The notes: generated from the sequence alone by a model not told the origin. A stretch of 64,000 nucleotides of DNA from Solwaraspora sp. WMMD792 (GCF_029626105.1 NZ_JARUBH010000009.1:992001-1056000), one strand, 5' to 3'. Positions 26,179 through 34,495 are shown, numbered from the stretch's first letter. Program-made: numbers and translations.

Positions 26179-27839
26179 GTTTCCTGGTGCCGTTGCCGGT
26201 GATCGTGCCGCTGCTCGGCGCGGGGATCACCCTGGTGCTGGCCCGGCATCCGCGTGCCCAGCGGACCACCAGCGTCGCCGCCCTCACCGTCACCTTCGGC
26301 GTCGCGCTCGCCCTGTTGATCACCGCCCACATCGAGGGACCCCAGGTGGTACGGGTGGGTGGCTGGCCGGTGCCGCTGGGTATCGTGCTGGTCGCCGACC
26401 AGCTCGCCACCCTGATGCTGGTGGTCTCCACCGCGGTGACGCTCTGCGTACTGCTGTATTCGATCGGTGAAGGCCGCGCTGACGGCCGGGAGAGCACACC
26501 GGTGGCGATCTACCACCCGACGTACCTGATTCTCACCGCCGGAGTGACCAACGCGTTCCTCTCCGGCGACCTGTTCAACCTGTACGTCGGGTTCGAGATC
26601 CTGCTCGGTGCCAGCTACGTGCTGCTCACCCTCGGCGGCACCGAGGTACGGATCCGGGCCGGCACGACGTACGTCGTGGTCAGCATCCTCTCCTCGGTCA
26701 TCTTCCTCACCGCGATCGGGCTGGTCTACGCCGCCACCGGCACGGTGAACCTGGCGCAGCTGGCCGACCGGCTCGACGGACTCCCCGACGACCTGCGGCT
26801 GGTGCTGCAGCTGATGCTGCTCCTCGCGTTCGGCATCAAGGCCGCGGTGTTCCCGCTGTCGGCCTGGCTGCCGGACAGCTACCCGACCGCGCCGGCTCCG
26901 GTCACCGCCGTCTTCGCCGGTCTGCTGACGAAGGTCGGCGTCTACGCGATCATCCGTACCGAGACGTTGCTGTTCCCCGGCGGACGCACCCGCGACCTGC
27001 TGCTGGTGGTCGCGCTGCTGACCATGGTGGTCGGCATCCTCGGTGCCGTCGCGCAGTCGGACATCAAGCGGCTGCTCTCGTTCACCCTGGTCAGTCACAT
27101 CGGCTACATGCTGTTCGGGATCGCGCTCGGCACCGCCGCCGGACTGGCGGCGGCGATCTTCTACGTGGTGCACCACATCACCGTCCAGACCACGCTGTTC
27201 CTGGCGACCGGACTGGTGGAGCGTCGGGGCGGCAGCACCAACCTGGAACGTCTCGGCGGACTGGCCCGGGCCGCGCCGCTGCTCGCCGCACTGTTCTTTC
27301 TGCCGGCGTTGAATCTGGCCGGCATACCACCGTTCTCCGGGTTCCTCGGCAAGCTCGGGTTGCTGCAGGCCGGAGTCGCCGACGGCGGCCCGCTGGTCTG
27401 GGCGGTCGTCGCCGGTGCCGTGCTGACCAGCCTGCTCACCCTGTACACGGTGACCCGGGTGTGGAATCTCGCCTTCTGGCGCAAGACCGCCCCGCAGGCC
27501 ACAGCGGGCGGTCCGGCTACGGTACCGGCGACTGCTGCGGCACCGGCACCTGCTGCGGCCACCCAGCCGGCGACGACGCCGTCCGCGACCCGGGCGGTGT
27601 CCGGTGTCCGGGTGCCGTCCACCGACTCGGCCTCCACCCCGCTCGCCGCCGACGGCCCGGGTTCGGTGGAACCGATGCCGCCCCTGCTGGTCGGCGCGAC
27701 CACCGCACTGGTGCTGCTCGGTCTGGCGCTGACCGTGCTGGCCGGACCGTTGTTCCAGATCGGCACCGAGGCGGCGGCCAACCTGGTGAGCCGGACGCCG
27801 TACGTCGACGCGGTCTTCCCGCCGGGAGGAGCCCGATGA
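26175..27839 (+). CDS. mrpD: Na+/H+ antiporter subunit D (NuoN/M-like)
   Basis: A 554-residue proton-channel subunit homologous to NuoN and NuoM. GTG 26175 overlaps the mrpC stop. The membrane core shows LFNLYVGFEILLGASYVLL with the conserved Glu, AFGIKAAVFPLSAWLPDSYPTAPAPVTAVFAGLLTKVG with the Lys, and the SDIKRLLSFTLVSHIGYMLFG helix. Between about residues 438 and 500 there is an unusual Ala/Pro/Thr-rich insert (ATVPATAAAPAPAAATQPATTPSATR) before the last membrane helix; this low-complexity stretch is longer than in common MrpD proteins and is likely a flexible cytoplasmic loop. The stop overlaps the mrpE start (ATGA). Confidence 0.92.
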   Translation: MSFLVPLPVIVPLLGAGITLVLARHPRAQRTTSVAALTVTFGVALALLITAHIEGPQVVRVGGWPVPLGIVLVADQLATLMLVVSTAVTLCVLLYSIGEGRADGRESTPVAIYHPTYLILTAGVTNAFLSGDLFNLYVGFEILLGASYVLLTLGGTEVRIRAGTTYVVVSILSSVIFLTAIGLVYAATGTVNLAQLADRLDGLPDDLRLVLQLMLLLAFGIKAAVFPLSAWLPDSYPTAPAPVTAVFAGLLTKVGVYAIIRTETLLFPGGRTRDLLLVVALLTMVVGILGAVAQSDIKRLLSFTLVSHIGYMLFGIALGTAAGLAAAIFYVVHHITVQTTLFLATGLVERRGGSTNLERLGGLARAAPLLAALFFLPALNLAGIPPFSGFLGKLGLLQAGVADGGPLVWAVVAGAVLTSLLTLYTVTRVWNLAFWRKTAPQATAGGPATVPATAAAPAPAAATQPATTPSATRAVSGVRVPSTDSASTPLAADGPGSVEPMPPLLVGATTALVLLGLALTVLAGPLFQIGTEAAANLVSRTPYVDAVFPPGGAR

Positions 27840-28438
27840 GTCCGGTGTCCAGGGCCGCGCGCTGGCGTACCCAGATCGTCGCGGTCGCCGCTCTGGTGGT
27901 GCTGTGGAACCTGTTCTACGGGCGGTTCTCCGTCGGCAACCTGCTCGGCGGGACGGTCGTCGCGCTGGTGGTGGTCACCGTCTTCCCACTGCCGCCGGTC
28001 GCCTTCGAGGGCCGGATCCGGCCGCTGGCTGTGCTGCGCTTCCTCATCCGGTTCGTCGTCGACCTGTTCACCGCGAGCGCGCAGGTGGCCTGGACCGCCG
28101 TCCGGTTCGGGCACACGCCGCGCAGCGCGGTCATCGCGGTGCGGCTACGGGTCCGGACGGACCTGAACCTGACCCTCACCGCGGAGGCGTTGTCGTTGAT
28201 CCCGGGCAGCCTCATCGTCGAGGCCGACCCGGCCAGCGGCACCCTCTACGTTCACGTGCTCGACGTCGTCGATCACCGTGACGTCGAGCGGGCCCGGCGG
28301 AAGGTGCTGGCGTTGGAGGAGCGGATCGTCCGCGCCGTCGGCTCGGCGGACGACGTACGGCATCTCGACGATCCTCGCCCGGCCGACCATCCCCTTTCCG
28401 AAGACGATCCCCGCCCAGGGAACGGAGAGAATCGATGA
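27836..28438 (+). CDS. mrpE: Na+/H+ antiporter subunit E
   Basis: A 200-residue subunit specific to Mrp antiporters. ATG 27836 overlaps the mrpD stop. Two to three hydrophobic helices lie at the N-terminus (IVAVAALVVLWNLFYGRFSVGNLLGGTVVALVVVTVFPL). The MNHE domain follows, with FTASAQVAWTAVRFGHTPRSAVIAVRLR and LTLTAEALSLIPGSLIVEAD. The acidic, Pro-rich C-terminus is probably disordered. MrpE is needed for assembly of the complex. Its stop overlaps mrpF (ATGA at 28435). Confidence 0.92.
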   Translation: MSPVSRAARWRTQIVAVAALVVLWNLFYGRFSVGNLLGGTVVALVVVTVFPLPPVAFEGRIRPLAVLRFLIRFVVDLFTASAQVAWTAVRFGHTPRSAVIAVRLRVRTDLNLTLTAEALSLIPGSLIVEADPASGTLYVHVLDVVDHRDVERARRKVLALEERIVRAVGSADDVRHLDDPRPADHPLSEDDPRPGNGENR

Positions 28439-28725
28439 CCTTCGTAGCCGTTGTGGTGACCGTCCTGTTGGCCGTGGCGGCCCTGCTGACCGTCGGGCGG
28501 ATCATCCGTGGTCCGACACTGCTCGACCGGGTGGTGGCCGCCGAGGTGCTGATCGCCATCATCGTCGGTGGGCTCGCCGCCGAGGCGGCGGTCAACCGGC
28601 ACGCCACCACCCTGCCGGTGCTCGTGGTGCTGTCCCTGCTCGGGTTCGTGGGCTCGGTCAGCATCGTCCGGTTCGTCGCCGCCCGCCCGCCCGCGGTCGC
28701 CGCCGCCGAACGGGAGCAACGGTGA
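28435..28725 (+). CDS. mrpF: Na+/H+ antiporter subunit F
   Basis: A 96-residue subunit with three membrane helices and the MrpF signature IIRGPTLLDRVVAAEVL in the first cytoplasmic loop. Length and topology are normal for the family. ATG 28435 overlaps the mrpE stop and its own stop overlaps mrpG (GTGA at 28722), so translation of the whole operon is coupled. Confidence 0.93.
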   Translation: MTFVAVVVTVLLAVAALLTVGRIIRGPTLLDRVVAAEVLIAIIVGGLAAEAAVNRHATTLPVLVVLSLLGFVGSVSIVRFVAARPPAVAAAEREQR

Positions 28726-29105
28726 ACGGGGTGCTGACCGTACTGTCCGGCACGCTGCTGATCGGCGGCGCGCTGCTCAGCCTGGCGGCCAGCATCGGTC
28801 TGCTGCGCTTCCCCGACGTCGCCGCCCGGATACACGCGGCGACCAAGCCGCAGGTTCTCGGCCTGCTACTGGTCCTCAGTGGGCTGGCGCTGCGGCTGCA
28901 GAGCGGCACCGAACTGGCCACTCTGCTGATGGTGGCGGTCTTCCAGATGGCGACCGCGCCGGTCGCGGCCCACATCATCGGCCGGGCTGCCTACCGGGCC
29001 GATCTGGTCCGGCGCGACCTGCTGGTCACCGACGAGGCGGACGGAATGGCGGTCGACGGCACCGGCGGCGACGGAACCGGTGGGCAGCGGCGGGCCACTA
29101 TATAA
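28722..29105 (+). CDS. mrpG: Na+/H+ antiporter subunit G
   Basis: A 127-residue subunit with three membrane helices and the MrpG motif SIGLLRFPDVAARIHAATKPQVLG. GTG 28722 overlaps the mrpF stop. The C-terminus has a Gly/Asp-rich tail (DGTGGDGTGGQRR). The stop codon TAA lies inside a TATAAT hexamer (29101-29106) that appears to be the -10 box for the next transcript, so the operon ends where the next promoter begins. No terminator hairpin is seen at this junction. Confidence 0.93.
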   Translation: MNGVLTVLSGTLLIGGALLSLAASIGLLRFPDVAARIHAATKPQVLGLLLVLSGLALRLQSGTELATLLMVAVFQMATAPVAAHIIGRAAYRADLVRRDLLVTDEADGMAVDGTGGDGTGGQRRATI

Positions 29106-29106
29106 T
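29101..29106 (+). promoter_or_regulatory. Consensus -10 box inside the mrpG stop
   Basis: TATAAT is a perfect -10 hexamer, rare in this GC-rich sequence. It overlaps the mrpG stop codon and lies 6 bases before ATG 29113, the geometry of a leaderless start. No good -35 is visible 17-18 bases upstream. Confidence 0.6.
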
Positions 29107-29112
29107 CCGGCC

Positions 29113-29217
29113 ATGACCGACGCTCCTGCCCAGGAGGGCAGCAGTAGCCAGCCGGGTAGCACCCGGCTGCCGACATTCCGGCCGCCGGTCGCCGGAGCGC
29201 TGAGCCCCCGGTGCTGA
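29113..29217 (+). CDS. 34-residue leaderless upstream frame before the CNNM pair
   Basis: ATG 29113 lies 6 bases after the TATAAT box. The frame encodes 34 residues (MTDAPAQEGSSSQPGSTRLP, then a P-rich end in SPRC) and stops at TGA 29215-29217, overlapping the GTG start (29211) of the CNNM gene in another frame. The CNNM gene itself has no good Shine-Dalgarno site, so its translation may depend on ribosomes that finish this frame. It may be a leader peptide or the remnant of an N-terminal extension lost by a frameshift. Confidence 0.45.
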   Translation: MTDAPAQEGSSSQPGSTRLPTFRPPVAGALSPRC

Positions 29218-30548
29218 TCGTCTTCGGTCTCTTTCTGATCACCGTGTTGACGGTCGCGACCGGGTACTTCGTCGCCCAGGAGTTCGGCTACGTCGCCGTC
29301 GACCGGGGTCGGCTGCGGACCCTGGCCGACCGGGGCGACCCGGCCGCCGCCCGGGCGTTGCGGGTGACCAGCCGGCTGTCGTTCATGCTCTCCGGCGCCC
29401 AGTTGGGGATCACGGTCACCGCGTTGCTGGTCGGCTACGTCGCCGAGCCGTACCTCGGCGCCGGACTGTCCGAGCTGCTCGGTGGGGTCGGTGTTCCGCC
29501 GGCCGCCAGCCTGACCATCTCGGTCGGGCTGGCGCTGATCATCTCGACCGTGGTGCAGATGGTCCTCGGCGAGCTGGCCCCCAAGAACCTCGCCCTCGCC
29601 CGGGCCGAGACGTTGGCCCGGGCGCTCAGCCGGTCGACCCTGATCTACCTGGCCGTCGCCGGACCACTGATCCGGATGTTCGACATCGCGGCGAACCGGT
29701 TGCTACGGCGGGTCGGCATCGAGCCGATCGAGGAGCTGCCCAGTGGCGCCACCGCCGAGGACCTCGGCCAGATCATCGCCGAGTCCCGCCAGGAGGGGCA
29801 CCTCGACTCGGCGATGTCCACGCTGCTCGACCGAGGGCTGCACTTCCGGCAGCTGACCGCCGGCGAGGCCATGGTGCCGCGGGTCGACGTGCACACGGTA
29901 CGGGTCGACGCGCCGCTGACCGGGCTGGTCGAGCTGCTGGACACCGGGCACTCCCGGTTCCCGGTGCACGGCTCGGACGGCGTCGACGACCTGGTCGGCA
30001 TCGCCAGCATCGCGGACGTGCTCACCGTACCGCCGTCGCGACGGGCGGTGACGACGGTCGCGGCGGTGATGGTCCCCCCGCTGCTGGTGCCCGAGACCCT
30101 GCCGCTGCCGGCGGTGCTGGACCGGCTGCGTAAGGGGCACCGGCAGCTGGCCTGCGTGGTCGACGAGTACGGCGGCTTCGCCGGGGTGATCACCCTGGAG
30201 GACATCGCCGAGGAGCTGGTCGGCCCGATCCGGGACGAGGACGACCCGCCGGAGCCGGCCCCGGCCCGCCAGCCGGACGGCTCCTGGCTGGTGCCGGCCC
30301 GCTGGCGAATCGACGAGGTCGCCGACACCACCGGTGTCGAGCTGCCGACCGCCCCCGAGTACGACACCCTCTCCGGCCTGGTCATGCGGGAACTGGGCCG
30401 GGTGCCGGAGGTTGGCGACCAGATCTCGATCAGCCTGGACGAGATGACCGCCGGCAACGGCCACCATCCGGCCCGGCGGGCCGTACTGCACGTGATCTCC
30501 GTCGACCGGCACGTGCCCGACTCGGTACGGCTGGAGGTGATCGGGTGA
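29211..30548 (+). CDS. CNNM/CorC-type hemolysin family membrane protein with CBS pair
   Basis: A 445-residue membrane protein of the CNNM (DUF21) family, linked to magnesium or cation transport. N-terminal DUF21 domain with three to four helices and TGYFVAQEFGYVAVDRGRL, MLSGAQLGITVTALLVGYVAEP and VVQMVLGELAPKNLALARAE. Two CBS motifs span about residues 210-330 (MVPRVDVHTVRVDAPL, GHRQLACVVDEYGGFAGVITLEDIAEELVGPIRDE). The C-terminal CorC/HlyC domain covers about 345-440. The start GTG 29211 lacks a clear ribosome site and overlaps the 34-codon upstream frame. It is coupled to the next gene, a shorter paralogue, by GTGA at 30545. Confidence 0.88.
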   Translation: MLIVFGLFLITVLTVATGYFVAQEFGYVAVDRGRLRTLADRGDPAAARALRVTSRLSFMLSGAQLGITVTALLVGYVAEPYLGAGLSELLGGVGVPPAASLTISVGLALIISTVVQMVLGELAPKNLALARAETLARALSRSTLIYLAVAGPLIRMFDIAANRLLRRVGIEPIEELPSGATAEDLGQIIAESRQEGHLDSAMSTLLDRGLHFRQLTAGEAMVPRVDVHTVRVDAPLTGLVELLDTGHSRFPVHGSDGVDDLVGIASIADVLTVPPSRRAVTTVAAVMVPPLLVPETLPLPAVLDRLRKGHRQLACVVDEYGGFAGVITLEDIAEELVGPIRDEDDPPEPAPARQPDGSWLVPARWRIDEVADTTGVELPTAPEYDTLSGLVMRELGRVPEVGDQISISLDEMTAGNGHHPARRAVLHVISVDRHVPDSVRLEVIG

Positions 30549-31609
30549 GCACCGGGTGGGCGTTGCTGACCTCACTGGTGCTGCTCGCCCTGAACGGGTT
30601 CTTCGTGGCCGCGGAGTTCGCCCTGGTGGCGAGCAAGCGGTACCGCCTGGAACAGGCCGCGGCGGGCGGCTCGCGGGCGGCCCGGGCGGCGCTGGACGGC
30701 TCCCGCGAGCTGTCGCTGATGCTCGCCGGGGCGCAGTTGGGCATCACCGTCTGCACCCTCGGCCTGGGCGCGTTGGCCGAGCCGGCGGTGGAGCGGCTGA
30801 TGGCGCCGCTGTTGGAACGGGCCGGTCTGCCGTACGCGGCCAGTCACCTGGTCGCGTTCCTGTTCGCCCTCGCCCTGGTGGTCTTCCTGCACCTGGTGGT
30901 CGGCGAGATGGCACCGAAGTCGTGGGCGATCACCCACCCGGAGCGGTCGGCACTGCTGCTGGCGCTGCCGTTCCGGGCGTTCGCCCGGGTGTCCCGGCCG
31001 GTCCTGTCCGGGTTGAACGCGATCGCCAATGCCGTGCTGCGGGCGTTCCGGGTCGAACCGCAGGACCAGCTCGCCCAGGTGCACGGCCCGGACGAGCTGC
31101 GCATCCTGCTGGAACAGTCGCGGGAGCACGGCCTGCTGCCGCCGGACCAGCACGAACTGCTGGCCAAGATGCTCCAGCTGGAGCGCACCACCGTCCGGGA
31201 CGTGATGCAGCCGGTGGACCAGGTCGTCGCGGTGGCCCGGACGGACACCGCCGAGCGGGTGGAGGAGCTGTCCCGGGGCAGCGGCCGGTCCCGTCTGGTG
31301 GTCTGCGGGGAGGCCGGCGATCTGATCGGCATCGTGCACGTACGCGACGCGGTGCGGGCGAACACCTGCGACGGCGCGCCGACCGCCGAATCGCTGATGA
31401 GCCGGCCGTTCCTGCTGCCGGCGACGGCCACCGTCACCGAGGCGGTGGCGGCGATGCGCGCCGACCAGGTCCAGCTGGCGCTGGTCACCAACGGTGCCGG
31501 GGCCGACCGGCCGATCGGTTTCGTGGCGTTGGAGGACCTGCTGGAGGAGGTCATCGGCGAGTTCGACGACGAGACCGACACCGTACCGAGAGGCCGGCGG
31601 ATGCGCTGA
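30545..31609 (+). CDS. CNNM-type membrane protein with CBS pair, lacking the CorC domain
   Basis: A 354-residue paralogue of the preceding gene, coupled through GTGA. The DUF21 domain (NGFFVAAEFALVASKRYRLEQAA, MLAGAQLGITVCTLGLGALAEPAVE, HLVVGEMAPKSWAITHPERSA) and a CBS pair (DVMQPVDQVVAVAR, VQLALVTNGAGADRPIGFVALEDLLEEVIGEFDDE) are present. The C-terminal CorC/HlyC domain is absent, so the protein ends just after the second CBS motif. Paired long and short CNNM genes are common in actinobacteria and suggest a heteromeric complex. Confidence 0.88.
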   Translation: MSTGWALLTSLVLLALNGFFVAAEFALVASKRYRLEQAAAGGSRAARAALDGSRELSLMLAGAQLGITVCTLGLGALAEPAVERLMAPLLERAGLPYAASHLVAFLFALALVVFLHLVVGEMAPKSWAITHPERSALLLALPFRAFARVSRPVLSGLNAIANAVLRAFRVEPQDQLAQVHGPDELRILLEQSREHGLLPPDQHELLAKMLQLERTTVRDVMQPVDQVVAVARTDTAERVEELSRGSGRSRLVVCGEAGDLIGIVHVRDAVRANTCDGAPTAESLMSRPFLLPATATVTEAVAAMRADQVQLALVTNGAGADRPIGFVALEDLLEEVIGEFDDETDTVPRGRRMR

Positions 31610-31642
31610 CCAGCGCGCCGCCGGTGGCGGTTGGCCGCCCGG

Positions 31643-31707
31643 CGGTCAGGCTGTTCCTACGGTCAGGCTGTTCCGGCGGTCATGCTCCGGCGGTCAGGCC
31701 GCTCCGG
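31643..31707. repeat. Short tandem repeats over the lysE 3' end
   Basis: Four head-to-tail units beginning CGGTCA(G/T)GC lie at 31643-31659, 31660-31676, 31677-31690 (14 bases) and 31691-31707. The lysE stop codon is inside the last unit, so the array has grown at the end of the gene. Confidence 0.8.
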
Positions 31708-32368
31708 CGCTGGCGGTGGCCAGCTTGATCCCGAAGCCGAGGAACAGAGCGCCCACCCCGCTGGTGACCGTCGCGGCGAGCCGGCGCCGCTGCCGGAACT
31801 GCATCGCCAGGTACGTCCCGGTGAAGATCAGCACGGTCAGGTAGATGACGCTGAACAGCTGAGCGATCGCGCCGAGCAGCAGGAACGACAGCGCCGGGTA
31901 CGGGTACGCCGGGTCGACGAACTGGATGAAGAATGACACGAAGAACAGGATCGCCTTCGGGTTCAGCAGGCTGATCACCGTCGCCCGCCGGAACGGGTGG
32001 CGCACCGCCGCCGGCTCGGCGGCGTCCACCAACCGGGGCGCGGCCGGGTCGTCGCGCCGCCGCCAGCGCCGCCAGGCACCACGGAACATGGTGACACCGA
32101 CATAGCCGAGGTAGGCCGCCCCGGCGTACTTGATCACGGTGAACATCGCCGGATGGGTCTTGAGCAGGGAGGCGACCCCGGCTGCGGAGAGCACCATCAG
32201 CACCGTGTCGCCGAGGAAGACGCCGCCGGCCGCCCGGTAGCCGTGCCGCACGCCGCGTCGGGCGGCGGTGGACAGGACGAACAACGAGTTCGGCCCGGGC
32301 AGCAGGACGATCGCCACGGTGCCCAGAACGTACGTCCAGATGTCGGTGATGCCCAGCATGGGGGACAT
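31694..32368 (-). CDS. LysE/RhtB-family amino-acid exporter
   Basis: A 224-residue exporter with six predicted membrane helices. The LysE motif LLPGPNSLFVLSTAARRGVRHGYRAAGGVFLGD is near the N-terminus, followed by KYAGAAYLGYVG and ATVISLLNPKAILFFVSFF. The start is taken as ATG 32368 (MSPMLG); ATG 32359 is possible, and neither has a strong ribosome site. Family members export lysine, threonine, homoserine lactones or similar compounds, and the substrate cannot be fixed. It follows the PNPOx-like gene on the same strand after 43 bases and may be cotranscribed with it. Its 3' end carries a small tandem repeat. Confidence 0.88.
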   Translation of the reverse strand: MSPMLGITDIWTYVLGTVAIVLLPGPNSLFVLSTAARRGVRHGYRAAGGVFLGDTVLMVLSAAGVASLLKTHPAMFTVIKYAGAAYLGYVGVTMFRGAWRRWRRRDDPAAPRLVDAAEPAAVRHPFRRATVISLLNPKAILFFVSFFIQFVDPAYPYPALSFLLLGAIAQLFSVIYLTVLIFTGTYLAMQFRQRRRLAATVTSGVGALFLGFGIKLATASAGAA

Positions 32369-32411
32369 CCTGCTACCTGGACCAGCGGTCGGGCGAGAGA
32401 TATTCGGCTGG

Positions 32412-33107
32412 TCAAGGTGTGCGCTGCGGCACCGTGTCCGGGTGTGCCGGGGCGGTGGCCGCCACCGGGGCTGCGGCGGTGAGGTAGCTCGGCGCCGCCG
32501 AGGTGACTCCGGCGGCGGATTGCGGCGGGTCGGCGACGGTGCGCAACGGCAGCACCCCGGCCCAGTACGGCAGCGCGAGGTCGGCCGGCTCGTCGACGGG
32601 GTCACCGGTGCGGGCCTTGACCGACACCTCGTCGAGAGCGACGGCGAGCACCGCTGTCTGCGCGAGTTCCCGGCTCGTCGGTGGCCGGCTGTCCGCGGCC
32701 CGGCCCGGTGCCGCCTTGTCGATCAGGGCGTCGAGTGCCCGCCGCTTGTCGGCCGGGTCGCTGACCAGCCGGGCGGTGCCGTGCACGACGACTGACCGGT
32801 AGTTGGCGCTGTGGTGCGCCTGGGCGCGGGCGTAGACCAGGCCGTCGAGCAGGGTGACGGCCACACAGACGGCGAGCCCTTGTGGGTCGCGGGCGGCCAA
32901 CAGGGGGGTGCTCGCGGTGGAGCCGTGCAGGTACAGGGTCTCGTCGACGCGTACGTGCAGGGTGGGCAGTGCCCGGGGCGCACCGTCGGCGACGAACGCC
33001 AGGCAGCAGTGGTACGCCTCGTCGAGGATGCGGTGCGCCTCGGTGCGCTGGTAGGTGACCCGGCTGGGGCGTCGTGCGGCGGTGGTGCGGGCGGTGGCGG
33101 GGTACAT
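32412..33107 (-). CDS. Pyridoxamine 5'-phosphate oxidase-like flavin-binding protein
   Basis: A 231-residue protein with a PNPOx-like split-barrel (HRILDEAYHCCLAFVADGAPRALPTLHVRVDETLYLHGS, then CVAVTLLDGLVYARAQAHHSANYRSVVVHGTARLV). This is the flavin-nucleotide-binding FMN/F420 group often near MocR regulators. ATG 33107 follows CGGGAG by 5 bases. The C-terminal 30 residues are Ala/Pro-rich. Divergent transcription from a MocR/PdxR regulator, with two operator-like sites in the 38-bp gap, suggests regulation in response to a PLP-related signal. It may oxidise or detoxify a B6-like compound, but catalytic activity cannot be read from the sequence. Confidence 0.85.
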   Translation of the reverse strand: MYPATARTTAARRPSRVTYQRTEAHRILDEAYHCCLAFVADGAPRALPTLHVRVDETLYLHGSTASTPLLAARDPQGLAVCVAVTLLDGLVYARAQAHHSANYRSVVVHGTARLVSDPADKRRALDALIDKAAPGRAADSRPPTSRELAQTAVLAVALDEVSVKARTGDPVDEPADLALPYWAGVLPLRTVADPPQSAAGVTSAAPSYLTAAAPVAATAPAHPDTVPQRTP

Positions 33108-33136
33108 TTGATCTCCCGAGATTGTGCTAGTACAAT
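33108..33136 (+). promoter_or_regulatory. Promoter of the MocR regulator gene
   Basis: TTGATC (33108-33113) and TACAAT (33131-33136) with exactly 17 bases between. The GTG start (33146) is 9 bases after the -10, so the message is leaderless or nearly so. The -35 begins next to the divergent gene's ATG. Confidence 0.7.
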
Positions 33137-33158
33137 TCGGTTATTGTGTCAGAACAGT
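33121..33158. promoter_or_regulatory. Two operator-like inverted repeats between PNPOx and MocR genes
   Basis: Site 1, 33121-33136, is ATTGT-GCTAGT-ACAAT and covers the -10 of the MocR promoter. Site 2, 33143-33158, is ATTGT-GTCAGA-ACAGT and covers the MocR start codon. The sites begin 22 bases apart, on one face of the helix. The arrangement fits autorepression and shared control of both divergent genes. Confidence 0.6.
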
Positions 33159-34495
33159 ATCAGCCGACCGGTGCGACCGCGACCGAGATCTCGGCCAGCG
33201 TCGAGACCGGTGTCCGCACCGGTGCGTTGGCACCTGGCGCCCTGCTGCCGGCGGTGCGTGCGCTCGCCGACGCCCTCGAGGTCAGCCCGGCCACCGTCGC
33301 CAAGGCGTACCAGGCGCTGCGCCAGCGGGGGATCGTCGACACCGACGGCCGACGGGGCACCCGGATCCGCGCCCGCCCACCGGTCGCCGTGACCCGGCCC
33401 GGTCCGTCCGCGCCGGCCCCGCCGGGCACCCTGGACCTGTCCACCGGCGAGCCGGATCCACGGCTGTTGCCGCCGCTGGCGACACATCTCGCCGCGGTCG
33501 CCCGGCAGTTGGCCGACACCTCGTCCGGGCAGGGTTACGCCGACGCCGGCCTGCTGCCCGACCTCGCCGCGCTCGCTGCGGTCCGGTTGGCCGACGACGG
33601 CCTGCCGGCTGCCGGTCTCACCGTCACCAGTGGCGCGCTGGACGGGATTGAACGCCTGCTCACCAGCAATCTGCGCCCTGGCGACCGGGTCGCGGTGGAG
33701 GACCCCGGCTGGGCCAACCTGCTGGACCTGATCGCGGCACTGGGCCTCACCCCGGTGCCGCTGCCGGTGGACGACCGTGGCCCCACCGAACCCGGCCTGC
33801 GGGCGGCGCTGTCCGCCGGTGTGTCCGCCATCGTGGTCACCACCCGGGCGCAGAACCCGACCGGCGCCGCCCTGGACGCCGACCGGGCCGACCGGCTGCG
33901 ACGGCTGCTGCGCGAGACCGACGACGTGCTGCTCATCGAGGACGACCACGCCGCCGAGCTCTCCGACGGCCCACCGCACGTGCTGGCCGGCGCGACATCC
34001 CGATGGGCGTTTGTCCGCTCCGCCAGCAAGCCGTACGGCCCGGACCTGCGGATAGCGCTGTTGACCGGCGACGAGACCACACTGAGCCGGGTTGCCGGTC
34101 GAATGCGTATCGGTTCCGGCTGGGTCTCCACGGTCCTGCAGCGGCTGCTCGGACAGTTGTGGCGCGACCCCTCGGTCTCCGCCTCGGTGACCGAGGCTGG
34201 CCAGGCCTACCAGCGCCGCCGGGAGGCGCTTCGGGCCGCGCTCGCCGGCCACGGCGTGGCCAGCCACGGCGGCAGCGGGCTCAACGTCTGGGTGCCGGTG
34301 ACGGACGAGACCCACGTAGTGACCGCGCTGCAGACAGCCGGATTCACCGTCTCGGCCGGAGCCCGCCACCGGCTACGCAGCGCGCCGGGTATCAGGATCA
34401 CCGTCAGCGGTCTCGACGAGGACCGGGCCGGCGAGCTCGCTGCGGCGGTACGCGACGCACTGCGTCCAGCGGGACTTGCCGGGGTCGGCAGGTGA
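33146..34495 (+). CDS. MocR/PdxR-family regulator (GntR helix-turn-helix + aminotransferase domain)
   Basis: A 449-residue PLP-dependent transcription factor. Residues of about 10-75 are a GntR-type winged helix (LLPAVRALADALEVSPATVAKAYQALRQRGIVDTDGRRGTRI). The rest is a type I aminotransferase fold: VTSGALDGIERLL, VAVEDPGWANLLDLI, TTRAQNPTGAALDADR, IEDDHAAELSDG, and SASKPYGPDLRIA with the PLP lysine at about 295. The start is GTG 33146, leaderless. MocR proteins sense PLP or amino-acid adducts and control vitamin B6 or GABA-type genes; PdxR in actinobacteria activates PLP synthesis. The divergent gene encodes a PNPOx-like protein, consistent with B6 metabolism. The specific effector is unknown. 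Confidence 0.88.
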   Translation: MSEQYQPTGATATEISASVETGVRTGALAPGALLPAVRALADALEVSPATVAKAYQALRQRGIVDTDGRRGTRIRARPPVAVTRPGPSAPAPPGTLDLSTGEPDPRLLPPLATHLAAVARQLADTSSGQGYADAGLLPDLAALAAVRLADDGLPAAGLTVTSGALDGIERLLTSNLRPGDRVAVEDPGWANLLDLIAALGLTPVPLPVDDRGPTEPGLRAALSAGVSAIVVTTRAQNPTGAALDADRADRLRRLLRETDDVLLIEDDHAAELSDGPPHVLAGATSRWAFVRSASKPYGPDLRIALLTGDETTLSRVAGRMRIGSGWVSTVLQRLLGQLWRDPSVSASVTEAGQAYQRRREALRAALAGHGVASHGGSGLNVWVPVTDETHVVTALQTAGFTVSAGARHRLRSAPGIRITVSGLDEDRAGELAAAVRDALRPAGLAGVGR

